Origin: Adiantum capillus-veneris | Taxonomy: Eukaryota; Streptophyta; Polypodiopsida; Polypodiales; Pteridaceae | NCBI GenBank assembly: GCA_014529385.2 | Contig: CM043967.1 | Location: 131,189,182 to 131,253,181, forward strand | Direction: 5' to 3' | DNA: 64,000 bases | Part shown: piece after piece, positions 8,995-20,965 of the stretch | Layout of the letters: each line of letters begins with the position of its first letter | How positions within the stretch are numbered: position 1 is the first letter of the stretch | Program-made: the position numbers and the translations under genes | Notes under the pieces: model-generated | Told to the model about the DNA's origin: nothing | What the model saw: only the letters and a program-made list of their open reading frames with translations | Database searches by the model: none

Positions 8995-10590
8995 GGTTCT
9001 ATCCCGTGTTTGCACAAGGGAAATTGCTTGAGGGGATACTTCAGGACCCCATGTTAGTATATAAAGGCACCTCTGTACGCATTGTATAATTATCTAATTC
9101 ATTGTGAAGTTGGTTTCTTTCGAGAAATCTTGATCTTTCTCTCTATTGTAAATTTTCTCTCTAACTCTATGCTTTTGCATCATTGACTTTGACATGTTAT
9201 TAAAGCGTTTGGCTCATTAATCTTGTGAAGAGAGTGTGGCACAGTGAAGAGGGGATGAAAAAGAGACTCTAAGGATTGGTGTTTTTCATCTCTAGCATTT
9301 TAATATGGTGCAGACTACGCGTAGTATTGAATAAGCAATCATGGGTGCAATTTTGAAATTCAACGAAAAATAGCTCTTCTATTGTTGCAATTTTTATGGC
9401 ATTTCAACGCCCTTCTACGGGTGAGTCGAGTGGGCTAAGGATTTTGAAATGCTATGGGAAAAGCTACAAAGGTGGCAAGAGAGGGTCCCTTTTGTTCGGT
9501 ATTTTGAAATGCATTGCTTGAAGGCAAGCCATTGGAAGTAGTTGTCTTGAAAGGCATATCATCTAGAGGCCACTAGGTCGTGAGGTAGACCAGAGTTTTT
9601 TGTCAATGAACAAAATAATCTTGAAATGTTGGATGTTTTGACGATGGAGAAGTGAATTTGGGCCAACCTTTTTAAATTTGACAACTGGTGGCCTTAAGGG
9701 CAGTTCAACTTTGTGCCAAAGTGTTGTTGCCACGATGTCCCCAAACAATGGCAATTGTCAACTTAGATCAACTTTTGTATATGGATAGTGCATTGGTTCG
9801 TACTCAACTAGCGGCCTTGCTACTTTCAAAGTTACCAAAGGAGTACAAGATGGTGGCCAGTGCATTGCTCTTGCAAATCACAAAGGAAAGCGAGATGTTA
9901 GGATCTCAATATTTTTCTCAGTGAGGAGGAAGCTAACTTAGTCTCCAAGGGCAAGGTTTGAGTTTCAAGATGGGACAAAGGTAAAGGCAAGCTTGACGAG
10001 GAAATTAGTGCCAATGGTTTGACTTTGGAGGATGGTGTGGTGCCCATGGCAATGGTTAGAATGACCTCGATTTCAAATTTCTAGCCTAGGGGAGGATATC
10101 ACAACATACTTTAGCTAGAGAGAGAGGCAAGTGAGTGGTACAAAGGGGAAATTGATGCTCCTAATACTTGATTTGGATCAATGTGTCAAATTTCACTTCA
10201 TTGGTGTTTGAACATATGTGTCAAAGTTAAGAAAATTACATGTAGTAAGGAACCAACATGATGTATATAGACACTATGGTTGTAGTGTAGACAATCCATT
10301 GTTGTTAGCTAGATTATGCGCAAGTGTGATACAAAGAGGATCCAAAGTTCATTGTCTTGTAGATCTTGAATATAAAGTGTTCACAATTCACAAATGAGGA
10401 TTCTTGGATGTAGTGTGGTCTACAGTGTATAAGGCAACCAGTGGTCACAAGATGACATTATTTTTTGTGATAGGTTGGCGGTTTCAATTCCAAGGAGTAC
10501 CCTAGCCAATGCTAGGGTGTCCATGGAAGCTTCTACATTGACTGAAACTTCCTACTTCTGATCATTATAATCCATAGAGAGGGGGTTAAG
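8995..10590 (+). mobile_element. Short non-autonomous LTR element Z1
   Basis: LTR-like sequence with a TATA motif (tatataaagg, 9058-9067) ends near 9185 in a pyrimidine-rich stretch and tgcatca. It is followed by TTGACATGTTATTAAAGCG, a decayed form of the PBS leader TTTGACATGGTATCAAAAC seen in Z2 at 62305. The internal region (about 1.4 kb) matches Z2 internal DNA block by block: ggaaccaacatgatgtata, acactatggttgt, attcttggatgtagtgtggtct, and a purine tract gagagggggtt at about 10576. No protease, integrase or RT is seen. A weak gag echo occurs at 9750-9925 (LALLLSKLPKEYKM-like). Inference: TRIM/LARD-class parasite of an autonomous copia. Confidence 0.65.
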
Positions 10591-10620
10591 GTTTATGAAT
10601 TCCCTAAAAGATCCTATTTA

Positions 10621-11038
10621 TGTTAGGTTTATGGGCTTTAACCTATGCTTTGGTATGTATCACCCCTAGTGTTTTGGATGCTCAGGTGGTAGGAAACATG
10701 TGGAAGCATGTGGAAAAGACACCTTAAGTCTGTAGGTACCCATGAGGGGAATTTCTAGAGGGTGTGGACTCATTTAGACTTAATAAAAGAGTGCATAAAA
10801 GGGATTAAGAGAGTACCAATTATTTCTCTAATGGATTTGGATTGATTTGGAGCCTGTTATGATGCCATATATGATGCTAGATGAGATGCCCACTCTAGCT
10901 CTATATAGTGAGCCTCTTTGTATTCACTTTCTATCATTCTATGTCTACACTCTACTCCATCTCTATTGTGTGCTTAAGTTGTGATTAGCATGTCAACATC
11001 ATGAATGACTCTCCTTTTTATACTACCTAATTTCTACA
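10621..11038 (+). mobile_element. LTR of family X (plus orientation)
   Basis: Starts TGTTAGGTTTATGG, ends TTTCTACA, with a TATA motif at 10901 (ctatatagtg). It is followed by AATGGTATCAAAGTG, a tRNA-iMet-like PBS, so it looks like a 5' LTR. I could not recognise gag or pol downstream. It is the reverse complement of the split LTR at 5237-5420 plus 7669-7904. Confidence 0.7.
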
Positions 11039-12010
11039 AATGGTATCAAAGTGATTAGTGGTGATTAACACCTTCTAATCATCAAATCAAGATCCTTATG
11101 CTAAATCATAGGGCACCCTTCTTCTATTGACATTTTGGTTGATTCATACCTCCACTGCACTTGCATATATGTTGTATTTTCAATTCTATTTTGCTAATTC
11201 CCCCTCTTGATGGGATACATACACATTATGTGTCATTACCCATGTTAGGATGCATATTAGAGAAAGGGAATTACATAGTTTTTTGTTTTTTCAGCATTGC
11301 ATCATCAATTGTGCTCAAGTTCCTCTGCACCAGCTTTTTTTTTAGCCATCAAGCTTGGGATTTGGATCCCATTAGCCCCTTAATCACCCCATTAAGAAAT
11401 TGTGTGTGTCTGTGTATGGTCAACTTTGCATAGCTAAGTACAATACTTTCATTTTTGGTTACTCCCCAAAAGCAAGTCACGTGGGTGCCTTGATTTAGCC
11501 CATTTAAAATAAGGCATTGCCTCCTCATATGGTTGTGGGTTCAAGGAAAATAATTTTAGAGTAAGAGGTGTGGGTGGACCTCAAGGATGTGCCAAGAAAT
11601 TAGATTTCAGCCTTCGAGTGCGTTGGGAGTTGTACTTGTGCATACATGTTTTTTGGAGTGGCAGCCACACTCCATGTTCAATTGGGTTTTTTGATCTTGC
11701 CATATCCACCTAGACATGTTTCCATGAAGCACCCACCTTTCTCTCACCTTGCTTAATCTCTAAAGGGGAGGTTCCTAGGGGCCATAGCCTCAAAGGTCAA
11801 AGGCCGTTGGACTTAAACCTTGACAACTTGGAACAACAAGGACTAACCAAGAAGGTGAAGTTGGGCATTGGTGCCATTTTTTGCTAAGTAGAGCTTCCCA
11901 CGGGCAATAGGCCTTCACAGGTGCATCCCCAAATCTACCAAGGTCTACCAAAGAGGCTTCAATCAAGTGAGTGGCTCTCTCAAGAGCTTGAATCAAAGGC
12001 AAAATCCCTC

Positions 12011-12012
<2 letters not shown>
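11039..12012. other. No recognisable gene
   Basis: Begins with the X PBS and presumably its leader. The open frames are short and composition-driven. Nothing in either strand matches a family I know. Confidence 0.5.

Positions 12013-12099
<87 letters not shown>
12013..12099. repeat. (CT)n microsatellite
   Basis: About 43 uninterrupted CT units. Confidence 0.98.
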
Positions 12100-12104
<5 letters not shown>

Positions 12105-12980
12105 ATTATATTAAGTTTAACTAATTTTTGCAACAAAGCACTACATATCAATGTATTTCATCTACAAGTATGATTTAGTCTTGGTCATGCAAGGATAGAC
12201 ACTAAAAACGTGAGAAATTCCATGATTAAGACCCTTTTGTAGCGCAATGGGAGAGAAGGCATTGAACGATTCTCTAGGGGACACACTTGGAAAACTAAGA
12301 TTAAGGGTTATCTCATGAAGAAGGGGTTGTGGGGAATACTGAAGCCAACCATTACGTCTCCGAGTGTTGGGCAACCTAAAATATTCTAAATAAGTAAACT
12401 AAATACCTAAAAGACATAATAATAAATAGGATCTCATTGGGCATTTACTTAAGATGCATAAACTTTTAACACCAGTTGTGACGTAATTAAGCTAATAACA
12501 TCAATCGTAGCGGACTTATATTGATAAGAGAGAGAAAGTATTTCATTAAGGACATTCCTTATGAGAAAGAGAGTGTGCTTGGTATTAGTATTCTATACTA
12601 AGTATAGAAAGAGAGTGTGCGTAGTTCACTGATAGTGCATAGCATAGCTTAGTAATGGAGATGGAGGAGAAGATGAGCATGCTTGGAACTTGGCACTTTC
12701 TTGGATTTGCATTCCATAGTCAAGTCATGTTGGTGTAGGCTTCTCCACTTCTCCCACACATGAGAAGGATACTTTGACCTCGTGAGTGTGCTTGTGTATG
12801 GTGCAAGAGTGAGTATTCTCATTGACTTTCCCAAGAATACACTAGCTTGAAGGCTATTAGTCCATGCTAGGGGCTAGGCAATGAATGGAATTCTTCATAG
12901 CAAGCAAGAGGGTTAGTCTTGTGATAGTGTCCTTTATTTTCTCTTTGAAAAGAGAGTTTAATTCTCTAATTTGATGAAGC
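12100..12980. other. No recognisable gene
   Basis: AT-rich, with short frames only. I see two loosely similar copies of gagagagtgtgc[t/g] near 12560 and 12610 but no larger structure. Confidence 0.5.
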
Positions 12981-12982
12981 TA

Positions 12983-13232
12983 AATTCTTATTGGCTCTCA
13001 AGGTAGGCTATCCAATGAGATTTAAGCTAGCTCACGGGATGCTCAATTCTCATTGGTTCCCCCTAGTAGGCTATCCAATGGGATCAAGGGTAGCTCATGT
13101 GGGGTTCAATTATTATTGGTCCTCTTTGTGGGCTATCCAAAGAGATTTAAGCTTGATTTTATAAAGCTTAATTCTCATCGGTTCTTCATGTTGGCTATCC
13201 AATAGGATTCAGACTTGGTTGTGGGTAACATA
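12983..13232. repeat. Four-copy tandem repeat, 62-63 bp period
   Basis: Units start at 12983, 13045, 13108 and 13170. Each begins aatt[c/a]t[t/c]attggt and contains ggctatccaa then a gaga/gatt...aagct tail. The copies are diverged by roughly a fifth to a quarter, judged by eye. Confidence 0.85.
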
Positions 13233-14940
13233 GTTAGAAGCCAGACATGTGTCCTTTATGCCCTATATGAAAGAGGTGACTTTCCTAGAGAGAGAGAGAG
13301 AGAGAGAGAGAGAATGTGTGTGTGTGTGTGTGTTCTCTCTCATCTCCCTACATCTAGGCTCTCCCAATGCAAGTGGGGGGTGCAACTTGGCCAACTTGGG
13401 GTCCTTGGTAACCTTAGTGTCAACATTGAATGCTTTAAAATGCCTAGAGTTGGCATTAGTCTTTCCATTAATCCTACACTCAATGGACCATAGCAATTAT
13501 CCTTTGGAGGCTTAATGAATCTTACCCTAAGTTCTTTTCAAGATGCATTGGGTTCACATTGTTCTTTGGTAGACTATCTCTCCTCTTGGTCCCCTGCTGA
13601 GATAAAACTAACTCTCCTCTTGGTCCCTTGCCAAGATAAGTCCAGTAGCACATATTAATATTTTGACTCTTGCTCCCTTTATCGTCCCATTTTAAATGGC
13701 CAATTTCATATGAGAAAATCATTTGGAAAAGTTAGAGATTAGATTTTATGGTATTACTACGTCCTTGAAATCATAGTCGTCCTCGACTATGAGGTAGGAA
13801 AGATAATGCATAATCATTAGTCCATGGTTTCCTAGACCTTTTTACCCAGCAAAATCTTTCCAAAATGGATGACTAGTCAATTTGGTGCTTGGGAGACTTA
13901 GATGCCTCTACAAGCATGTCTACACTATAGTCCAAATCAATACTCCGAAGTAGATTGACAAGTTCTACTCGGTGCTTGGGAGACATAGCTATGGCAAACA
14001 TGATCATAAGAATGCATATCTAAAAATTGGTGCACAATAAGAGAAAGAGAGTCATATAAGACAAAAAATTTGTACATTATATACATTTACATGTGCTGAG
14101 GGTCGCTTTTCAATTTTGGTCCACCTCTCCCTTGGTATGCACTTGATGACAAGGCTTCAAGGCTTTGTGGAGGAGGAGGGACCTGATGTACGAAAATCAC
14201 AAAAAATATATGTATATATTTTGTACATAGCTATGGTTTCAACACATTTGGATCTTGGAAATAAGAGAAGGTAGCAACAAACCCTATGAGAACGAAAAAA
14301 ATTCACTGGATGTCGATTCTGCCTGACTATCACTACACGTGAAGAATAAGAGTCAATAGTTAAAGAGAAGAGAATCTTATGCATTATGGAGTTTGTGTCA
14401 ATAAAATATTATCAAATGTAAGCATAATTCACTTGTGGACACAAGGCTTGCACATGGAGTCAAGAGGGGACCACCTGGAAGGCTTTTGGAAAGGAAAAGT
14501 CAGACACATATTTTTGTGAGATTTTTCTCTATTTTTTTCATTCCAAATTTAAAAAAGTTTTTGACTAAAAAGTTGTAGGCATTGAGCTGACCTTTCTATC
14601 CCTATTTCTTAAATAATTTTTGGAGCTATGGTTTGAGAGATATGGCCGAAATGGTGGAGCCTATCTATCCACATGGGGAAGAAGTCATAATTATCCAACT
14701 CCACACACATAATTTCTTATAGGTTTCTCTCCATTATTGTTGAATTTTCTCTTATTTTATCAAAATTCTCTCAAATATTATAGGGAAGCTCTTAGACTCA
14801 AGCTATGGAAGGTGGCATGGAGACTAATCTCGTCATGATGAAGGCGATTATGAGGAAATTGTTCAATAAGCAGGGTACATGGAGCTCTCTCATTGGGGGA
14901 ATGCCCCTAATTCAGGCTACTTTGTAATAACCCCTCTTGC
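13233..14940. other. No recognisable gene; one (GA)n/(GT)n tract
   Basis: Contains GA at 13290-13313 followed by GT at 13314-13333. Otherwise there are short AT-rich frames without recognisable domains. Confidence 0.5.
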
Positions 14941-14964
14941 CCATAATCTCTTTCCTTATCACTC

Positions 14965-15010
14965 TCTTAGCCTATAAAAGGAGGCCTCCTCTTTTGTAAA
15001 GGATATACAC
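14965..15010 (+). promoter_or_regulatory. Candidate TATA promoter, possibly of a degenerate LTR
   Basis: cctataaaaggaggcctcc at 14971 is a strong plant TATA context, followed 30-60 bp on by caatcaacaagctc. A gypsy-type gag remnant lies downstream from 16.6 kb, so this may be its LTR promoter, but I found no matching second LTR. Confidence 0.3.
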
Positions 15011-15246
15011 ACAATCAACAAGCTCTAGCACTCATGCTCTCATATATACATCCTTGTGTATGCACCTCTACACACACATAGTTCTACTATGGCATAGTAT
15101 TGGCTATGGTTATGTGTTTTGGTTTCTTAATGGCCAAGAGGTTTGAGCTACCATGCACACATGAGTTTGTGAGATGTTGATTATGTGAAATTCCCCTTGT
15201 GAATGTTTTATGGTGTTTATGAAGCTTATATTAATGAAGCTCTAAT

Positions 15247-15248
<2 letters not shown>

Positions 15249-15330
<82 letters not shown>
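15249..15330. repeat. (TC)n followed by (AC)n compound microsatellite
   Basis: TC run to about 15293, then CA run to 15330. The 30-bp sequence on the left (gaagcttatattaatgaagctctaatgatctct) is repeated on the right with changes (gaagcatatattaatgcagctattatgatctct), so the compound tract lies between two copies of a short duplication. Confidence 0.95.
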
Positions 15331-15332
<2 letters not shown>

Positions 15333-16600
15333 CTTCCTTGTGTTATGAAGCATATATTAATGCAGCTATTATGATCTCTTCCTCTCCCTTTCTCTACTTC
15401 TCTCACATTCTCTTTGTGTTATGTGTCGACCCCTTACCATGTGTCCTAGCCGCATTTCAAGCTAGGTGGTACCCCTATTGTGTACCTCCCATGATGAGGC
15501 CATCGTGCATAGTCTTGGCATTAGGAAGAGAATGGGGTTTAGGAGGGTCTCTTTATTTGGAAGTTTAAGGAAGTCAAAGCTCTAGTATTGAGAAAGTAAT
15601 CAAAGGAGATCTTTTAAATTCAAACAAGAAAACGGCTAGTTTATTTGAATTCAAATTTTCCCTCCAAAATGAAATTTAAAATCTAGCAGGCAAAAACATA
15701 TCATGTAATATATCTATGGAAAGAGATCATGTTTCATTTTAGTACTTAGGAGTAGGGTAAGTAGAAACTACCAGCAAAGTTCTTGGGTCCTGGTCCTGAG
15801 ACTGTTTTGAGTGTTGTTTTCAAGTGCAGTTCACTAAAATTGCTCTAACTTCTGATAGACAACTCCAAATTGAGTCAGGTATAGCCAGAAAGAAAGCTTG
15901 TGGACAATAGGACTAAATACAAAAAAAAATCTAGGTTTTCTAAATACAAACTTTCAGGGTACCTAGAACTAATTTCCAAAGACCAAAAGAGTCATAAGTT
16001 CCTAACTTCTGAAAGACCTGATCAGGGGCAAAAAAGGATAGGTTGCATTCATCCAAAGTGGGCTTGTAAGAGATTATCTTGAGAGTTTTGAGTGAGCCTT
16101 GACCATGAAAAATCATCCACCACCAGGGTTTTCTACTCCACTCAGAGACATGAAAAACTCAAGAAATTTTGCAATGCCTTCAACTGTGGGATTGGGAGAA
16201 TACATAGAGGAAAGGTATCCTTAAATAAACAAACCGAATGTGAGATTCATCAAAACCAATGAATCAATGAGAGTGCTTATGTATTACACTCATGAGGGCT
16301 TATATAGGTTCGCAAGCGAGGATCCGTGTATCTTCTACAAGTGTGTAGAGCCCAATGCTAGAGAGTTGACCACCCATAAGAACCTCTATGCAATCACATG
16401 TACAGATGCCCACGGAGTGCAATTTTTTATGGTAGATAAGTATGGATGTGAGTACATACTTACTCATCTAAATGACTTAGAACAATACACATACAAGGGT
16501 CCTCTGTGCTCTACTTATTTTCAGCTAAAAACACTGCCAGAGTATACATCAGAGAGGAATCCACGGAGATGATCTCCGAGACGAGAGGTGAGAGCTAGAG
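15331..16600. other. Anonymous leader-like region with one unrecognised frame
   Basis: A 110-residue frame at 16240-16572 (+) is open and not low complexity (HKNLYAITCTDAHGVQFFMV), immediately upstream of a gypsy gag remnant. It could be the N-terminus of that gag. I do not recognise a family. Confidence 0.4.
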
Positions 16601-18450
16601 ACATCTTGCCAAGAGACCACAAATTGGTTAGATTGGTGATTGAACCACAACGATTAATACCATATCAAGTGGCTCAATGTGTCAAACAAAGTACAATGGG
16701 TCAGCAGATCCATATGCTCATGTCTCGCTCTTCAAACAAGTTTTGAGAGCTGAACAGATTACCAATTTATCAGTATTAGGGATTTGGGTTGACATTGGAA
16801 GGAACAACCTTGAATTGGTTTCAACCCATTGAATAGAGATGATTTTCCAAACATAGCACAACTCTTACATGAATTTGTATAGGAGTTCTTGAAAAGGGGA
16901 ATCAAGCACAACACTGTGTCACAAATCTACGCTTTCAAATAGAAAAAGGACAAATAAATGAAGGAAGCTCTTCTTCGCTTCAAACAGTACATAGATAGAT
17001 GTCCTATGAAAGAGCTATCACAAGATGAGAGATTATTAGTTCTCTTCATAGAGGGCTCAAGGAATGAAACTCTCAAAAAGGACCTACATTTGAAAGGATG
17101 CATGGTGTTTGAGCAAGTCACTAGAGAAACTCTTTATCTAGTTGACAATTGTAAGGCCTACGGAGAGGTGACTAAAGATACAGACAACATGACTAGTAGC
17201 ACCTCATCTCCAAAGAGAAAATCCACAACAAAGCAAGATGTTCAAACTCCTACTATGCTGAGTTTTGACCAAGTGGTCAAAGAGATGATTAAAGGGATAA
17301 ACAAAGTCTACATACAAAACCTGAATGTACGACAACCTCAATTGAGAAGATGTAATGCTTGTGGAGGAGATCACTCCACTCCATGGTGTAACACTCAATC
17401 AAAACCAGAACATGTGCTAGGGCAAAAACCACCTCTTTTGAATGATGGTAGAGTAGTAGTCAACTGCACTCAGCCAACACATGTGACACAACCTGTGAAA
17501 AACTAGTACTCCATGGATGCAAATATGCTCATGTTCCTAGCCAATCTGGAGAATGGTTTGAAGAACATTCTTGCTAGACAAGAACAACCATTGGCTGGAT
17601 CACCAGCTATGAAACAAGAAGGTCCATGCTATTAATGTGGAGGTGACCATTGGACAAGAGGTTGTCCAAACAAGGGTTAACAATTAGAAATATTTGTATT
17701 CTGTGATGGTTGTGGAAGAGACCATCCACTCCACCATTGTGCTAAAAATCTAGACTACAACGAAAAAGCAACAATGAATTTTTCAAGTATGATGCCTTTG
17801 TCAAACGGATTTGAGGTAGACGAGGTCAATCTCAAGAAGGTACCAAAAACAACCAACCAAGGAAGCCACATTGCCACCTCAAACAAAAATCAAGAACATA
17901 TCGGCGGTGAGAACTGGAAGAGACTCATAGAAAGCCAAGCAAGACAAAATGAAATCAAAGAGGCAGCATGAGAAAACAGCTTTGGAAATTGACTTGAACC
18001 AAACAAAAGAACTGCTTAGATGAGAGAAAGATAGCAAGAAAAATGCAAAGGGACCTAAAGAGTCAAAGACTGACTCAGGTGGTTCGGTCTTGGTGGACAA
18101 AGTCTTTGAACCTTTAGATGCAATTTTGAAGGCCTATGAAGCTCGACTAAAATCCAATCAAACCCAAGAGCATAGATGGCTGACATATCCTCATCCAGGG
18201 TTTGAAAAAGAGAGGTTGCAAAGGTGCAAGGAGATCATCCACATGGCCCGAGCTCTTATGGAACCACATGTTTCAGATGATCCAAAAATGGAGGTGCTAA
18301 TCCACAAAAGAATCCAAGAAATGGAGAACCAAGGTATTGTAAATGGACACCAGGAAGAGCAGGAAGTTGAGGCACCTTTAGATACAAGGGAAGTAGCCAA
18401 TACCATAGATGGGGTGGGCTCACAAGGAGTGATTCCAATTCGGAGGTAGA
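16600..18450 (+). pseudogene. Ty3/gypsy-type gag remnant with zinc knuckles
   Basis: The frame 16958-17506 reads RFKQYIDRCPMKELSQDERL and FIEGSRNETLKKDL, the pattern of plant Retrotrans_gag (R-F-x3-L/I...CP...F-x-x-G). It then has RRCNACGGDHSTPWCN, a Cys-x2-Cys-x3-His-x4-Cys knuckle. After a stop, two further knuckle-like blocks follow: CGGDHWTRGCP near 17637 and CDGCGRDHPLHHCAK near 17704. Frames 17774-17971 and 18090-18449 continue with charged sequence I cannot assign. Stops separate the segments. No protease or RT follows on this strand. Confidence 0.6.
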
Positions 18451-20965
18451 AGAATCGTGGCTACAATCCTTATGGGAATCAATCAAAAACCAAAAAGATG
18501 ATAGTGCTACTTTACAGTCAGCACATATCGTTGAGATAAACATGAATCACAAATTTTTCCCAGGGGATATATGATCTCTATGTGGGAATGTCAGGTCTAT
18601 CACATTTGAAGAGAGAAAACCACACTCTCTACAGACTTTTTCATCTTTCATAGGAGAACTCGAAACAAAATCTAAGGTTAGAGTGGTACCTTCTCATTGG
18701 AAAGACACAACAAAAATGATGGATACCAAGAGATTACACAAATTGATGTCTTCTTCTATACAATGCACACTTTCTCTCTCAAAGTTGCTGAAAATTAGAC
18801 CACATCTATGGGGCCAAATGGGAAAACACTCCAGGTTCCAGACTTTGATCTAGAAAATATCATCATCTTCTTGTATATATTCCTATTCATGGGATGACAT
18901 GAATAGACTAAGAGAGCCTCAAAGTAGGTGACCCTTGTTTGACCACCCAAGAAACTTTAGTATGACTACCTTGGTTGGGGTGTTGACAACTTTTCTCTTT
19001 TGTTCATGGAGAGATATGATTCCTTCAAGATTCAGTTGTGAATAAGGTTCCAACTTTGAGATGGTATATGCTTAATTGCAGCACTAATGTATCTCTAGGA
19101 GTGGTAATTTTAGGGGTATGATCCAGCTACTATACAATCACTCCATAGGTGTTGAGTGTCACAGTTTGATCTCATCATGGTTGTACTTTCAAGGAAAAAA
19201 TTTTGCAATCTGCCAAGGATAGTGAAAACAATTTTAATTGCTATTAGACACTATAGACTGTGTTGGTCACCGTTGGCTGCTAGTTTAAGCAATTTTTATA
19301 CAAAATCTAACCAAGGGGTTTGACATTCCATCTTTTAACCAAGGGGCTTATATTGCAAGGGAAACACCCAATATTATCAAAGAGATACTACTTGATTTTC
19401 ACTAATCTTTCAACTAGTGTTGCTAGACCTTTTTAGGTGGGAGATTTGGTCATGTGCATTTGACTACAGGTAAGTGAACGCTATGTTCAACCTCCAAGTA
19501 CATATATGATTTGGTTTTATTTCATTTTTTAATTTCTTTGCTTGAATTTTAAGTAGGATGTGTCACTTTGAGTGCTTTCATCCATTTTTCTCTTCAGAGA
19601 CATGACAAGGTCATGTAGGAGCAAATAATTTTGGGTCATAGTATCCAAAATACATTTCTGCATTATGTAGTTATGGACGTACATGTAGGGTTTTGTTTGG
19701 CACATGTTGTCACATGGGATATAACATGATCTAGGAACTCATGGAGTTTGGTTTAACCAATGTGGAACAAGGTTTATGAGGGTCCTCTCACTTATGTTTT
19801 TGAGTGTTTACAATTACCTCCACACACAAGTACCTCTAGCACTTCATAAATGTCATCTTTTTTAACATTCTTATATGAGACATATTCCACATGCGGAGAA
19901 TATGAGTCTTTGGGACTGACACTGGTGCCCATTATTTCAATTATGTGTCACAACAATCCCTAGATATTGGTCAAATCCATTTATTAGACCATTCTAAGCA
20001 CATCATATTAGGAACAATTTTAGTTGGCTGAAAATTGTCGGATACCTAGTAAGACTTGTTAAGGTTACAAGTGTTGTTAAACAAATTTAACGGATGGTTG
20101 TTTACACATGTAGAAAATTTATGTTTTGTTCATGAACATGCTGTATTATTGGCACCTAGATATGAATAATTTTCACATTCTATTATGGTCCAACTAAGTT
20201 AGCACGGCTTTCACGTAATTGCAAGGTACACTATTTAGTTCTTTCCCAGTGAGCTATGAGCATATTGTTAGCCATAAGCATTGGCAAGTATGGTCATGGA
20301 TATGCAATTTTGTATGTGTTTTTACTAAATGAATGCACACTAGGTGTTATGGGCCCTAGTGTTTAGCAAAGGCTGATTTGGAGCGGCATGCACATTCATG
20401 ACATTGGGTGTTGCCTACCTTTATGGAAAGTGAGCTTCAAGGTCATGGCTTAGTTTGGGTGCTTACAGATCAGCTCACTAAAGTTAGCCAAGATGATTGT
20501 TCCTAACATTGTTGATTAATCACATCAAGGTTGCAAGGAATTGTGATCCCTATTTACTAGTCATTTTGGAGGACTGTCTGTAAACGGTGGGGATACACAT
20601 ATCAGTACTGTCAGTCGTCCAAAGAGGATAGGCAGATTACAAGTGTTAATCTTATGCTAAAGGATATGCTAAGCGAGTACATTAGCACCAGGAATCTAAT
20701 TGAAAAAGGTAATCTTTCTAGTTGGAGTTTGCTTACCATGAGACAAAGCATGTTGCAACTAAGTTTAGCCTCTTCATGTTTAGATCAAGTTTTCAACCTC
20801 AACACTGGTTATGGTGGATTTGTTTACTTATGAAGAATGATATTAAGTCAAGGATTTATACTTTGCTGATGAGTTATGTTAGCCAGTTACTTTAATGGAA
20901 AGTGCAAAGAGGTATTCTTTTAGATACATCTTACTTGTGATAACTCGTTTAGCATACTCAAGTGA
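18451..20965. other. No recognisable gene
   Basis: About 2.5 kb of AT-rich sequence without long frames on either strand. It may be decayed LTR or pol DNA between the two gypsy remnants, but I cannot align it to anything in the window. Confidence 0.5.
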
